Source: Tretioscincus oriximinensis
Taxonomy: Eukaryota > Chordata > Lepidosauria > Squamata > Gymnophthalmidae
Direction of reading: 5' to 3'
NCBI GenBank assembly: GCA_022410635.1
Contig: JAJVDF010000125.1
Span: 2,368,744 to 2,432,743, forward strand
Length of the DNA stretch: 64,000 nucleotides
Shown here: positions 42,750-52,634 of the stretch, piece by piece
Numbering within the stretch: the stretch's first letter is position 1
Layout: each line of letters begins with the position of its first letter
Translations under genes and position numbers: made by a program
The notes under the pieces: model-generated
Databases searched by the model: none
The model's input: the letters and a program-made list of their open reading frames with translations, nothing else
What the model was told of the DNA's origin: nothing

Positions 42750-44790
42750 TAATTTCCCCTCCCTCTTAATATTGCAATCACTTTTTTTTAAAAAAAGCAA
42801 AGCTGAAAAAAAAGAACCTCAAATTCCCAGACAACAAATCATTTTGATTTTGCACAGAAAAACAATAACAGTTTTCAGTTGAGCACTAATATTTTTTCTC
42901 TTAGTCAATTTCTTCCATAATTAAGTCTGTTTATCTACTTTCATCTTTTTGTATTTTGTGTTGACATTGCAGAACATCTCCGATTATCAGTTGGTCTCCA
43001 TTATTCCTTTTTATTTCTGCCATTTCTTTTTAAAGATTGTATCCAGATGATAATTTCCTTCATGATTACAAACGGAACGTTCTGTTTGTATAACTCTTCA
43101 TCCATAGGTAAAAAATGAGATTCCATTATCTTCCAATATGAATCAGTAATGGATGTGCATTGTTCCGTGACTTAAGGATTGCAGTAATTTTCCATCAGCA
43201 CAATGGAGTGCCCCAGGTTCCCCTTGGGTGGATGGATGCTCTCGGACATGCCTGGTTTTCTGATGAAATCTTGCGAGAATACATGCGAGTGCAGCCATTG
43301 GCGTAACTTTCTAATGGTGAGTTAACTATGCAAATACATAAGCAAGTGGAAACAGATATAAAGTGGAGCATACAAACGCATACACGAGGCAGTAATGGCG
43401 TTGACAGTTGTTACCTTGGCAACTCCTGTTTGTGGAATTAATGAGCACGTTGGCTGCTCTCCATGCAGAGTCAAGATCATTACTTTATTTCAGGTACCAT
43501 TCTCTCCATTCCTGAGAAGTTTGCCAGGAATCCATTGGTTGTTTCTCAAAAATCTTATCTAGTGTTCCCCAGAAAAGTTCTGAGTCCCAAATCAAACTTT
43601 TGTTCCAAGTAATCCAGTTCTTTTCCATCTCTTCATTTGCTACATCAGTAATCTGTTTCGTATCTCCATACTTTATTTTTGCTCTGTATTTATATTTCAT
43701 AGCAGATCATATTAGCATTTGAAACATGCCAAAATTCTGCAGAGAGCTTTTTCCTCTGAAAGCCCTATTACAGTCTCTCTTCCAATTTGTGTTGTTTTAT
43801 GCCCCCAAACAGAAAGTGCAATGTCCGAGATCGTATACCCTTGCACAATATCCCAGATCTCGTTCCAGGGGTATACGAGAAAGCATATGGCTGCCCCTCC
43901 TTACATGGGGGCAGCCATTTTTCCAGGTTTACTTCCAGGTAATGGTTCCCAGAGTGATGTGATTTCCTGTTGTGCACAGGAAGTGACATCATAAAAATTC
44001 TGCACGCTCGAGATATCCCAGAGCTGCACCAGATTTTTGGACTTCCTGCCCGATATCTGGCTTCCAGTAGCTCCCAACATTGACTCAGAGTTCAGTGAAA
44101 AAGCACAGTTCCCTTTGTATTTTACACTTCCAGTTCTCTTTACATAGGTGGGTTATTGTTTATGGGTTCCCATTGGTCCCCCTTTGATCGACGAGCCCCA
44201 AGGGATCCCTTAAGGATTTTAATTTGAACAAAACTGGTGAAGCAGCAAAATATCATGCACTCTTGCAAGAATGGGTGCGCTAGCAGCTAGGGAAGTAGAT
44301 ACCAACCCTAATTCAAAAATAGCATCTTTTATATCTTTATTGCAGACACAAAGTTTCCTCGTCTCAGTCCCCATTCCTAGGAGGTTTCTTGCATTCCATC
44401 ATGAAGTACCTAAGCATCATGAAAATCAATCACAGATCACTTTCTCCAATTTATTTAATTATAAGGATTGTTATCTTTAGTTATTTAATTATCTTTAAAA
44501 TGTTTATACTTTAAACTAACAATCTGGACAAACTATATATATTCAATTTGTAGTTGTCTATAATTAGTGCATAAGCTGTGCTTTGTTCTTGCAGGCACTT
44601 GTGCACTCCCTACTTTTTCTTCTCACTCCCATGTCTTTCATACCATCTCATAAACTCGATTGGAATTCTTAGCTCTCTTTGGTCAACTTCATTTAATTGT
44701 AAGCTGGTGGAAAAGCAACATATTTCATTCCTAACAGCATGGTTTCAAATGTTCCAGTTAGATGCTGTCTCTTAAGTTAAACCAAGTACT
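42750..44790. other. Non-coding; possible inverted-repeat element at 43800-43985
   Basis: GATCGTATACCC / GGGGTATACGAG and GGCTGCCCC / GGGGGCAGCC are inverted pairs between 43825 and 43916. The stretch ending CAGGAAGTGACATCAT resembles AGGAAGTGATGTCAC at 49462. A decayed miniature element is likely but undefined. The minus-strand frame 43485-43700 is not recognised. Confidence 0.3.
43410..43423 (+). promoter_or_regulatory. RFX X-box-like palindrome
   Basis: GTTACCTTGGCAAC fits the X-box GTTRCCNTRGYAAC pattern, with one central deviation. Confidence 0.25.
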
Positions 44791-44989
44791 TTCTCTCAGG
44801 CCTAATTTGTACTCAGCCATGTTCTGTTCCAAAAAGTATTCTAAATAGCCCACCATCCAAGTGCCATTCTGGTCTAGCACAGGCTCTGCATGGTGTGTGT
44901 GCTAACCTGAATAACATGAGCACAGCAAGCCCTAACCATTTTCTGCAACAGAATTAGGCCTAATTCACTTCAGAGGCCAATTAACTTTA

Positions 44990-45400
44990 ATGTATAAGGC
45001 CCTAATTAACTTGGGCCTCAAATCCTTAAAGGAATGCCTTCTCCCATACCAACCTCCCTTTAAGATCTGCAGGGAGGCCCTCCTGGTAGTATCACTCCTT
45101 ACAACAGTCAATGGAGTGGTAACCTGGGGCATGGCCTTCTTGGTGGTTGCCCTCAGACTATGGAATAGTCTTCCCCTTGAGGTGCATCTGTCATCATCAT
45201 TGTACTCTTTTAGAAGGTCTTTGAAGACTCACTTCCTCAACTGGCCTTTGGTTGAAGAAATGCTGTTTTTCCTCACCTCCCCGTCTGCCAATATTGTTTG
45301 TTACTGTTTTTAAAATGTTAATTTTGTACTGTTTTTATTATTAGCTGCCCCGAGACCTTCAGTAAGGGGTGAGGTATAAGTGCAAATAAATAATAAGAAA
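44990..45400 (+). pseudogene. L2-like LINE ORF2 C-terminus and 3'UTR
   Basis: The frame from 44990 to 45313 encodes YKALINL, CLLPYQP, EALLVV, RLWNSLPLEVHLSSSLYSFR and RSLKTHF, the conserved L2-like C-terminus, in the same order as 59777-60385. The 3' end GCCCCGAGACCTTCAG and (AAATA)n tail follow. 5'-truncated; only the last 100 codons remain. Confidence 0.85.
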
Positions 45401-45411
45401 ATAATAATAGT

Positions 45412-45805
45412 CAGTGCTTTTTTCCCACAAAAAACGGTGATGGTACTAACGCCGGCGAAGGGGGGTGGCGTTAGTACCATGGGGGGGTGGGGGGGCAGGG
45501 GGGCATTAGCGGGGGGCACCCCCGCCCTGCCCCCCCGCCTAAACTCCGCAGTACCGGCACCTTTTATTTAGGCGAGCAGGGGAGTGGGAGGGCGGGGGGT
45601 TAGCGGGGGGCAGTGTTAGCCCCCACTGCCACCACCACCACTGCCCCGGCCTCGCCCCGGCCCCGCCCCACCCCGCCCACCTAAACTCCGCAGTACTGGC
45701 ACCTTTTATTTAGGCGAGGGGCGGGGTGGGGGGGCAGGCCCCGCCTGCCTAAATAAAAGGTGCCGGAACTGTGTTCCGGCGCGTTCCGCCACAAAAAAAG
45801 CCCTG
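45412..45805. mobile_element. hAT-like MITE, 394 bp, second copy, exact 8-bp TSD
   Basis: Bounded by identical 8-mers ATAATAGT (45404-45411 and 45806-45813). The ends CAGTGCTTTTTTCCCACAAA and CCACAAAAAAAGCCCTG match the copy at 2573-2966, as do GGTACTAACGCCGGCGA and CTAAATAAAAGGTGCCGG. The core is again G/C-run rich, but arranged differently: it holds three copies of an AAATAAAAGGTGCCGG-type unit in both orientations. Inserted in the tail of the L2-like element. Confidence 0.85.
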
Positions 45806-45829
45806 ATAATAGTACAAATTAGGCCTTAG

Positions 45830-48410
45830 TTTTAGTATAAAGTCAACTTCACTCTATGTAAAGGATAGTAGTCTTTTTAATAAAGGAAAAGTAATTCCCC
45901 TTCTCCACTTTTAAAAACTTTATCATTTTTTTGTCCAAAGGTGTGCAATTGCAATTAGGTTTTCTACTAAAATTCCTTCTCTTTTCAACAAAAAAGAAAA
46001 CTCAGCAATGTGTCCATGCAACTTTCTTAAACCTTCTCTGGCATTAAACAAGACTCTTATCACTTACCGGTAAATAAATCACTTAAGTTACACATAAATG
46101 GAGATTTGTCGACATTTAAGTACAAATATCTCCAGAGATATTTTTCAAGATATTTGGTATTTGGAACTAATATGCATTATGCTAATCTTGTAAACAAGTG
46201 CTTAGTAAGTATTAGTTTATGAAGAGTGGCATGCCAAAGTGTTAAATAAATTGTTATGTTCAAGTTATTAAAGATTTTTCTTTCCTCTGTAATTATAACT
46301 AACTTTATTTGAACATATTTCTAATAGATCTGCACTATAAATTCATGAGGTACTGCTCAAATCTGCCATTATATCATTCTAACAATGCATCTAGCTCTTG
46401 TGACACCAATCCTTTGAATGTGCAAATTTGCCCCTTATGGAACTTCCAAATAGTACTGATGTTTTTGCTTTGATACAATGCAAGAAATAAAATAACATAT
46501 TTCAATACCTTCCAAAATATTAAGATGAAGCTTGTCTATATTTATAACATACATCATCACTAGATGGGTATATTTCTACTTTGTTTACTTGACAGCATAA
46601 TAAGAAACTGTTCTGGATTCCTTGAATTCTGTTACAAATGTTTTAAGCGAATCAGTTTTGAATAGCACTTTCTACTCTATGAGTGAAACTTGTTTATAAT
46701 ATTCCTTTAGAGCCTGACAGTATCAAGATGACATTTTTATATAACAATACAGAAGATACTTTTTCTATCATATCCTATTTGGCAAAACAAGCCAACCTGA
46801 ATGAGTGTAGAAATGATTGAGGTGGCTAATTTGGTGCTGCAAAGTAATGGTAAAATATGCATACCTGATTTTTTTCAAAGTTAAGAAAATTATGACATTT
46901 TAAAGTCAATTTGCACTGATCAATCTTCTTATCCTTACTCTATATTATTAACAATTGAACTGTAGTAAATAAATGGTCTTGTCTTTTGATGTCTTTCATA
47001 TATATATGCTGTTTATGTGAGCATATAAGCTTTGAAATTATTTGATACTTTGCTACTTTCAAAACAATTTGCATTTTATTCACCTGTTTTTATGTGTTCA
47101 AGCTGTTACCATAGCAACACTCTGATCTCACATTGCAGATACTGACACCGTTACCATACAGCACAAAGTACATAAAGACATTTCTTGTGAACTCTTTTGG
47201 ACTATACCATTCCTTTCCATCTAGGTAAAGTATTAGTCAAATGCTGGTCTCACCCTATAAACCTATACAAATTATTCTATCATTACAGCATAGCCTGTTG
47301 TCTCTCCACCAAAGCAAATACAAGTTTACTGTAACCAATGTTTTGATTTAAACAATTTGTTCTTTATTGCTACTATTATGTCAACATGCTTGGACAGCCA
47401 AGTCAATGTGAAATTGTGGTGTGGAGAAGAGGCCATTTAGAGATGAAAGATCTTTATTTGTGATCAACCCTGAATGTTGTAATCCAGCTTTCATCAATAT
47501 GGAAATAATTTAAAGAAATGTAAAAGGGAAATAGCATTTTATTGGCATGACAGGCTCTACTGTTCAGTTTTTGTCAAAGTGCAATGATGGCTCATGTATC
47601 TGTCTGCATGATATTCTGAAACTCATGAAGACCAGGATCTACCACCATAATGCTGGCATCTGAATATGCTTAATATCATGCATGTTCAGAAACCACATTA
47701 AGTAAGTATAAATGTCCTGATGCACACTCTAGTTTTCTGTAGAACCTCATGGATAGTTTTTAACACAGGATAATGGTGACTTTATTATGGGTGCCATTGT
47801 AAGGTTTGATACTAGAGTAAAAACCCTTTCCCTCAGCAAAAACTTTGTAACGTGACCAAAATTTGATTCAGAATCCAATAAACAAACCCAGAGCTAAAAA
47901 TGTGGTATTTATTGAAAAACAAAAGCATAGTTCAAGCAAAGCATTATCAAAATCTCTTCAAATTCACAAAGGGGATCTTGCATACTGGTTGTATAATTCC
48001 CCAAACCAAAGTGGTAGCACAACATTGCAAAAAACATACCAAATACAATCAATTACCATCTTTAACCTTTCTCGTCTTCATCATCAGGAGTTACCAATCA
48101 ACCAATGCAGTGTTCTTTTGGATGACTTCATTGAGAGTGAGCTTCCTCCTCCCAATTGCACTAATTATCTCCTATCTAGTTGCAGCTGAAGCTAGTACAA
48201 AACTTCTTTGATGTAGATTGAAAAATTCCTCCTTACTTTTTCCCATTACAGGAAGAAGTAAACTTAAAGTTGCACTTTCACATGCAAAGATGTCTCTTAT
48301 TAAACTAGCAAACATATATATTTACATGGTTTATCTAAGATAAACCATACAGTCATGAACCTTTTTAATACTGGATTTGTTAAGTTCACTAACAAATGGG
48401 ATACATAGCT
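45830..48410. other. 2.6 kb AT-rich, repeat-free interval
   Basis: The longest stretch of the window with no recognisable transposon, simple repeat or gene. Its lack of insertions while the rest is repeat-dense is compatible with constrained non-coding sequence. It contains the X-box-like site at 47105. Confidence 0.35.
47105..47118 (+). promoter_or_regulatory. RFX X-box-like palindrome
   Basis: GTTACCATAGCAAC fits GTTRCCATRGYAAC at all 14 positions. It lies in repeat-free sequence, which makes it the best of the four sites here. Confidence 0.35.
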
Positions 48411-48415
48411 TGAGA

Positions 48416-48726
48416 GGTGTACAAGGCTCTAAATGGCTTGGGCTCCAAATATTTGAACAAACACCTTCCATATATATCTTCCCACACCATAAGATCTTCC
48501 AATGAGACTCTCCTGATGGCCCCATCTTCTTCACTTGTCAAAGAAGTGATACGTGTGATAGAATCCAGGTTGTGGAATGGTGTTTCCTCTGAGATGTACG
48601 TGTTTGGCTTAGCCAAAATTCCCCTCTCTTTGAAGACCATATTTTTAATTGCTCTATTTTAACTGTTTTAATGGTATTTTATTGTGATCAACCCTGAGAC
48701 CTTTGAGTACAGGGCAGAATATAAAT
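48416..48726 (+). pseudogene. L2-like LINE ORF2 C-terminus and 3' end
   Basis: Encodes YKALNGLGSKYLNKHLPYIS, SSNETLLMAP and RLWNGVSSEMYVF in line with the L2-like C-terminus, then the 3' end CAACCCTGAGACCTTTGAGT and AGGGCAGAATATAAAT. Diverged and 5'-truncated. Confidence 0.75.
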
Positions 48727-48845
48727 GTAGGTAGTAGGTAAGTAAGTAAGTAGGGAAGTAAGGAAGGTAGGAAGAAAGGTAGGAAGTAAATAAGTAGGTT
48801 AGGTAGTAAGGTAGTATGTAGGGTAGTAGTAAGTAAGTAAGGTAC
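48727..48845 (+). repeat. (GTAAGTAG)-like microsatellite grown from the L2 tail
   Basis: Irregular GTAG/GTAA/GGAA repeats directly after the L2-like 3' end. Confidence 0.85.
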
Positions 48846-48847
48846 AA

Positions 48848-48955
48848 CAGATGCAGCTTATAATGCCTGCTGCACCTGGTTAAAAATAAGTAACTTTTCT
48901 ATACTCATTAAAACTGTAAAAGTCTAGTCCCATTTTATGTGTGTGGTAATTCTGC
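48848..48955. repeat. Unclassified repeat, copy 2
   Basis: TTATAATGCCTGCTGCACCT, CATTAAAACTG and TCCCATTTTATGTG match 36480-36570. Confidence 0.5.
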
Positions 48956-48959
48956 ATAT

Positions 48960-49860
48960 GCAGAGTTGATCATTTGGATGCAGTTACAGTTTGCCTTTGC
49001 CTAGTGTTGATTTTGTTCTACTACAGTTCCTACCTTTGCTAATTTCATTCACCCCCTCAGTCATCATCAGCCATATCACTTCTTTTGTCTCCTTGGCTTA
49101 GAACCAATTCTGATTTCCTGCCAAGTGTCATAGATACTACAAAATGCTTGTCCTGCAGTTGTAATTTTGCTACTTGATATAGACAGCAGCTGAGCTTGCT
49201 TTGAAAGTCTTTCTATAAATAGAATAGAGATGCTATAGTAGCTGGCCAGCAGATTTTTCCAGGCAGCTTTTCTTTCTACTGATGAGAATTCCAAAGTGAC
49301 TCTTCTTTTTCTCTGTGCTAGAATAATATATTATAATGTCTGTATATAATATACTTTATTTAAGACAATAATGTATATTTATTCCTTACATTTTTCATTG
49401 TTTTCAATGCTGTTCACTAGCATGCAAGCCAAGACTTTTTAATGTCACTTCCAGGGTGGGTCAGGAAGTGATGTCACAGTGATGACACTTACAGACCTGG
49501 CTATTTCCTCATACATAAACTTCTTGGGTTTACACTTTGAAATATAAAACTTTCACTTTACTGATGCATCTCATTCAAAATAAACAACCATGTACTTCCT
49601 TCGCCCCCAAGATTGCAAGCAGCCCTCCTTCCTGACAGCAACAGTGCGCCCCCTTCTTTCCTCACAAAACCTCACCTGTCAATGCTGGAGCTGCTGCAGT
49701 TGTCCCTTCTCCCCTATCCCCCAGGTTGTCCATACCAGATCAGCTTCCTAAGCTCACGTGTTGTTGCCCTGTGGAACCTGCTGCGGGAAACCCTTTGTGC
49801 GCTGCCAGCATGTGTAAAGAAGGGTTCTCCCCATTGGCTAGCCAGGGTGCTTGGCCAGTC
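48960..49860. other. Non-coding, nothing firm
   Basis: The block 49600-49855 is GC-richer and encodes WNLLRETLCALPA, vaguely like an L2-type C-terminus; too weak to call. Confidence 0.25.
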
Positions 49861-49862
49861 AT

Positions 49863-49975
49863 CAAGAAGAAAGGGAGGGAAAAGAAAGAGGGAGGGTGGG
49901 AAGAAAGAGGGAGGGAAGAAAGGAGGGAAGTAAAGAAAAGAATAAATGAAGAGAAAGGGAAACAGATGAAAGCCC
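49863..49975 (+). repeat. Purine-rich tract (GGGA/AAGA)
   Basis: About 110 bases with only a few pyrimidines, built from AAGAAAGAGGGAGGG-type units. Confidence 0.85.
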
Positions 49976-50110
49976 AAGTAGCTTACATTCAAGGCTACAG
50001 CTAATGTTGGGCAAAGGAGGGGAGATGACGACCTGCTCTAACCCCCACACATGAGGCCTGACTGTGAGCAGTGATGGTAGGCATGGGCAATGTTGGTGCA
50101 TGCTGACTGG

Positions 50111-50254
50111 GCACCAACTTCTTTTTTTAACTAGCTGTACGTATTCTTCTTATTCTTATTTTTATTATCCTCCTTATTCTTGCTATAAAAAGAAATTTGC
50201 CCTAAAAATGTTCCAGTACTGTGTACCCATGTGTACCCTCAGAAAAAAGCCCTG
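50111..50254. mobile_element. Possible third, AT-rich relative of the 394-bp hAT-like MITE
   Basis: The right end AGAAAAAAGCCCTG and the preceding CAGTACTGTGTACCC resemble the right end of 2573-2966 and 45412-45805. The left end (ACTTCTTTTTTT) is only suggestive, and the interior is (TTATTC)-rich instead of GC-rich. Confidence 0.3.
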
Positions 50255-50259
50255 TTTGC

Positions 50260-51172
50260 ACATCTGATAAGAGGATGAACTCAAGAAAGACATCTTCCTC
50301 CTTGAAGTCACAATACCTATGTGAGTTTATATGGGAGAAACCAATCCTTCATGTGTTAAATAGTGAATAATAGAAAATTTGGCAAGACTCACAGTGGGCC
50401 AACTAAAAAAAATAGTGACTATGTTTTAACTATTGGCTTTATAAAATAAGTGGTAACATAAGAAGGTAGAAGATTTTCAGCAAGAAGTAGCTAAAAATCC
50501 ATATCTCATACTGTTTTGCTAGATAGCTGTATTTTATAAGCCAAAAGTCCATAAATACCACTTGGCACCAATGTCTTAAACTTTCCATCAAAATAAGAGC
50601 AAGCTCAGGTATGTGAATTAAATTAACCTTATTCAAGTGGAATTCATAAAAAAGGGAGCAAAAAATGTTCAGCAAAAAAGCTATGTATAACATCTAAGGC
50701 AGTTACCTTTTCTGCCCTAATAGTTAACAAATAGTAACTATGTTCTTCCTTTGGCAAACTTTAACTTTTTGGTCAAAGCAGCTTCAGAAAGCAGACATAA
50801 AAGCACTGAGGCATAGATTAAATCAGAGACCAAATATTAGTAAACCAATGTTATATTGCCTGCATCTAAACCCTGGCAGTGAGATAAGGATGCTTTCTCC
50901 AGCCCCTAGGGTTAGGGGTATTGGCACCCAAAGGACTGCTTCTTACCCATCAATATCTTTGGAGTTGACAGCTCAGTTCCAAATACAGGGGACTCTTGAT
51001 CACACTGATGATATGTGATTCTGCTGGCAGACTGATCACATAAAGGAGGTACACAGGTCATTCTTGCCATCACCGTGTGTTTATACCATGTGGTGAGTAT
51101 CATCAGAGCATTTAAATCTACTCTGGAAAAGAAAATTATCAGTACCTTTCAACAGCCTCCTTATAGTGCTCT
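50260..51172. other. Non-coding, nothing recognised
   Basis: No gene or repeat supported. Confidence 0.3.
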
Positions 51173-51174
51173 AA

Positions 51175-51415
51175 AGTTTGGTACAGTGGTTAGAGTGTTG
51201 GATTCGCATCTGGTAGTCTCCCGGGTTGATTCTCCATGAAAGCCGGCTGGGTGACCTTGGGCCAGTCACAGTTCTTTAAACTCTCTCAGCCCCACCTACT
51301 CCACAGGGTGTCTGTCATGGAGAAAGCAACAAAAGCTATGTGCAGCCTCCTATGGTTGGCCGCCCTGAGACCTTCAGTTATAGGTCTCAGTACAAATAAA
51401 TGAATAAATAAATAC
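51175..51415 (+). mobile_element. Sauria-like tRNA-SINE with L2-type 3' end, second copy
   Basis: A box TGGTACAGTGGTTAGAG, a diverged B box (GGGTTGATTCTCC), body GGTGACCTTGGGCCAGTCAC, and the 3' end GGCCGCCCTGAGACCTTCAG with (AAATAAATG)n tail. About ten bases are missing around the B box compared with 42501-42745, so it is older. Confidence 0.85.
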
Positions 51416-51419
51416 AGTA

Positions 51420-52332
51420 GATTCTGTAATTGTGGATGCACTTATACTGAATACTTTAAAGGCTACATCCATAGAAAGCTGCAATCAGGACTGAATGGAA
51501 TCAGCAATTCCATCTGTTAGATGAATGAGGCTGACAGATCCTTGATTAGAAGATTATGATTAGATCCTTGATTAGAAGAATATTTGTAAAGAAGTAGACT
51601 TTTCTGTGGAAGTTCATGCCGTCTACCTTTTTCTTGTTAGTCTCTAAAGTGTCACAACATTCCCCATCTAGTTCCTTGATTAAGTGACCAAATTTAAATT
51701 TTACCCTTCAGTGGCTTTGAGAACATTTCTACAGGTAGAACGTGAATTTAGAGGCCAAATTACCTGTTAAAGGACACCCATTAAACATGGATGTTGACTT
51801 AGAAGGGTGATCTTTTGATCAGATGTCACATACCCTTGCTGAAAGAGAAGCCTCTGAGTAGATTTTTTCCTACTTTTGCCAGAAATTGCACATTTTGGGT
51901 GTTAGGGCAGGAAGGACCTCAATCCAGTATGTAGCCATTTGACCACTTTGCCTATTTATCAACTGTATATGACCAAGTAGGTGGAGATAAAACTCAACCT
52001 ATGTATACAAGAAATAATAAGTTCATCTTAATTATGTTCAAAATAGTGCTTATCCTTTTTTATCAGCTTGTAAACTGTGGTAGAGAAATGCTTCAAATAA
52101 ATAAATTGTACTTTTTGAAAACTGCAACAGCTCGATGATGACAAAAACCTTAATTGACCTGAGATGACCACACAGACATTTTACCCAAGCATTTAAGAAT
52201 TACATTAATGAATTTTAGTGTCAAAGTTACAGGAAGCTGATGATTATGCATGCTTCCCTCTAGTAACTTTTCCTTGCTAGAAAAGTCCTGCTAGAACAAG
52301 AGGCAGATATATATTCACAAGGAAGCATGGAT
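51420..52332. other. Non-coding; short repeat scrap at 51601-51660
   Basis: GAAGTTCATGCCGTCTACCT and TTGTTAGTCTCTAAAGTG resemble the insert at 32546-32697. A 15-bp tandem duplication (TTGATTAGAAGA) lies at 51542-51580. Confidence 0.4.
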
Positions 52333-52333
52333 C

Positions 52334-52630
52334 TAGAATAATAATCTGGTTTTTATACTCTGCCCTTCTCACCTGAAGGGACTCTGAGTGGCTTACAAGG
52401 TTAATTTTCAATGGAAGGCTTACATCTATTCTATCTTCCTCATCAGAGTAGTGGTGGTACACATGAATCTGCTTGAAATGTAGATTACAAATCTACTTTC
52501 ATTTGAATAGCTGAGTTGGCTAAAGCTGAGGCCAGTAGAGGACGCTCACGTCTCTCCACAGCCGATACAAGGCTTCGAGACCAGAACTCTCAACCTGAAA
52601 GACTCTCCACTCACTGCTCCATTCGTACCT
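52334..52630 (-). mobile_element. Old TTC-family tRNA-SINE, minus strand
   Basis: TTTTTATACTCTGCCCTTCT, GAGTGGCTTACAAGG, GAATAGCTGAGTTGGCTA and AAGGCTTCGAGACC (B box complement) align with the 39.88-kb copy but with many changes; the tail is not TTC. Confidence 0.7.
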
Positions 52631-52634
52631 TGTA

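Larger units (their letters stand above)
44798..45826. mobile_element. Outer element with exact 16-bp inverted ends, carrying nested insertions
   Basis: AGGCCTAATTTGTACT at 44798-44813 and its exact complement AGTACAAATTAGGCCT at 45811-45826 bracket 1.03 kb. Inside sit an L2-like 3' end (44990-45400) and the hAT-like MITE (45412-45805), so the outer element itself would be only about 190 bp at the left plus a few bases at the right. Similar GCAAATTAGGCCT ends appear at 56615 and a related run at 44951-44963. The match could be coincidence, but 16 exact bases is unlikely by chance. Confidence 0.45.

Noticed and set aside
43485..43700. Possible L1 ORF2 C-terminal fragment on the minus strand
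   Set aside because: Trp- and Lys-rich translation is only vaguely LINE-like; no conserved block could be identified.
48727..48845. CRISPR-like or telomere-like array
   Set aside because: Irregular GTAA/GTAG microsatellite directly attached to an L2-like tail; no spacers.
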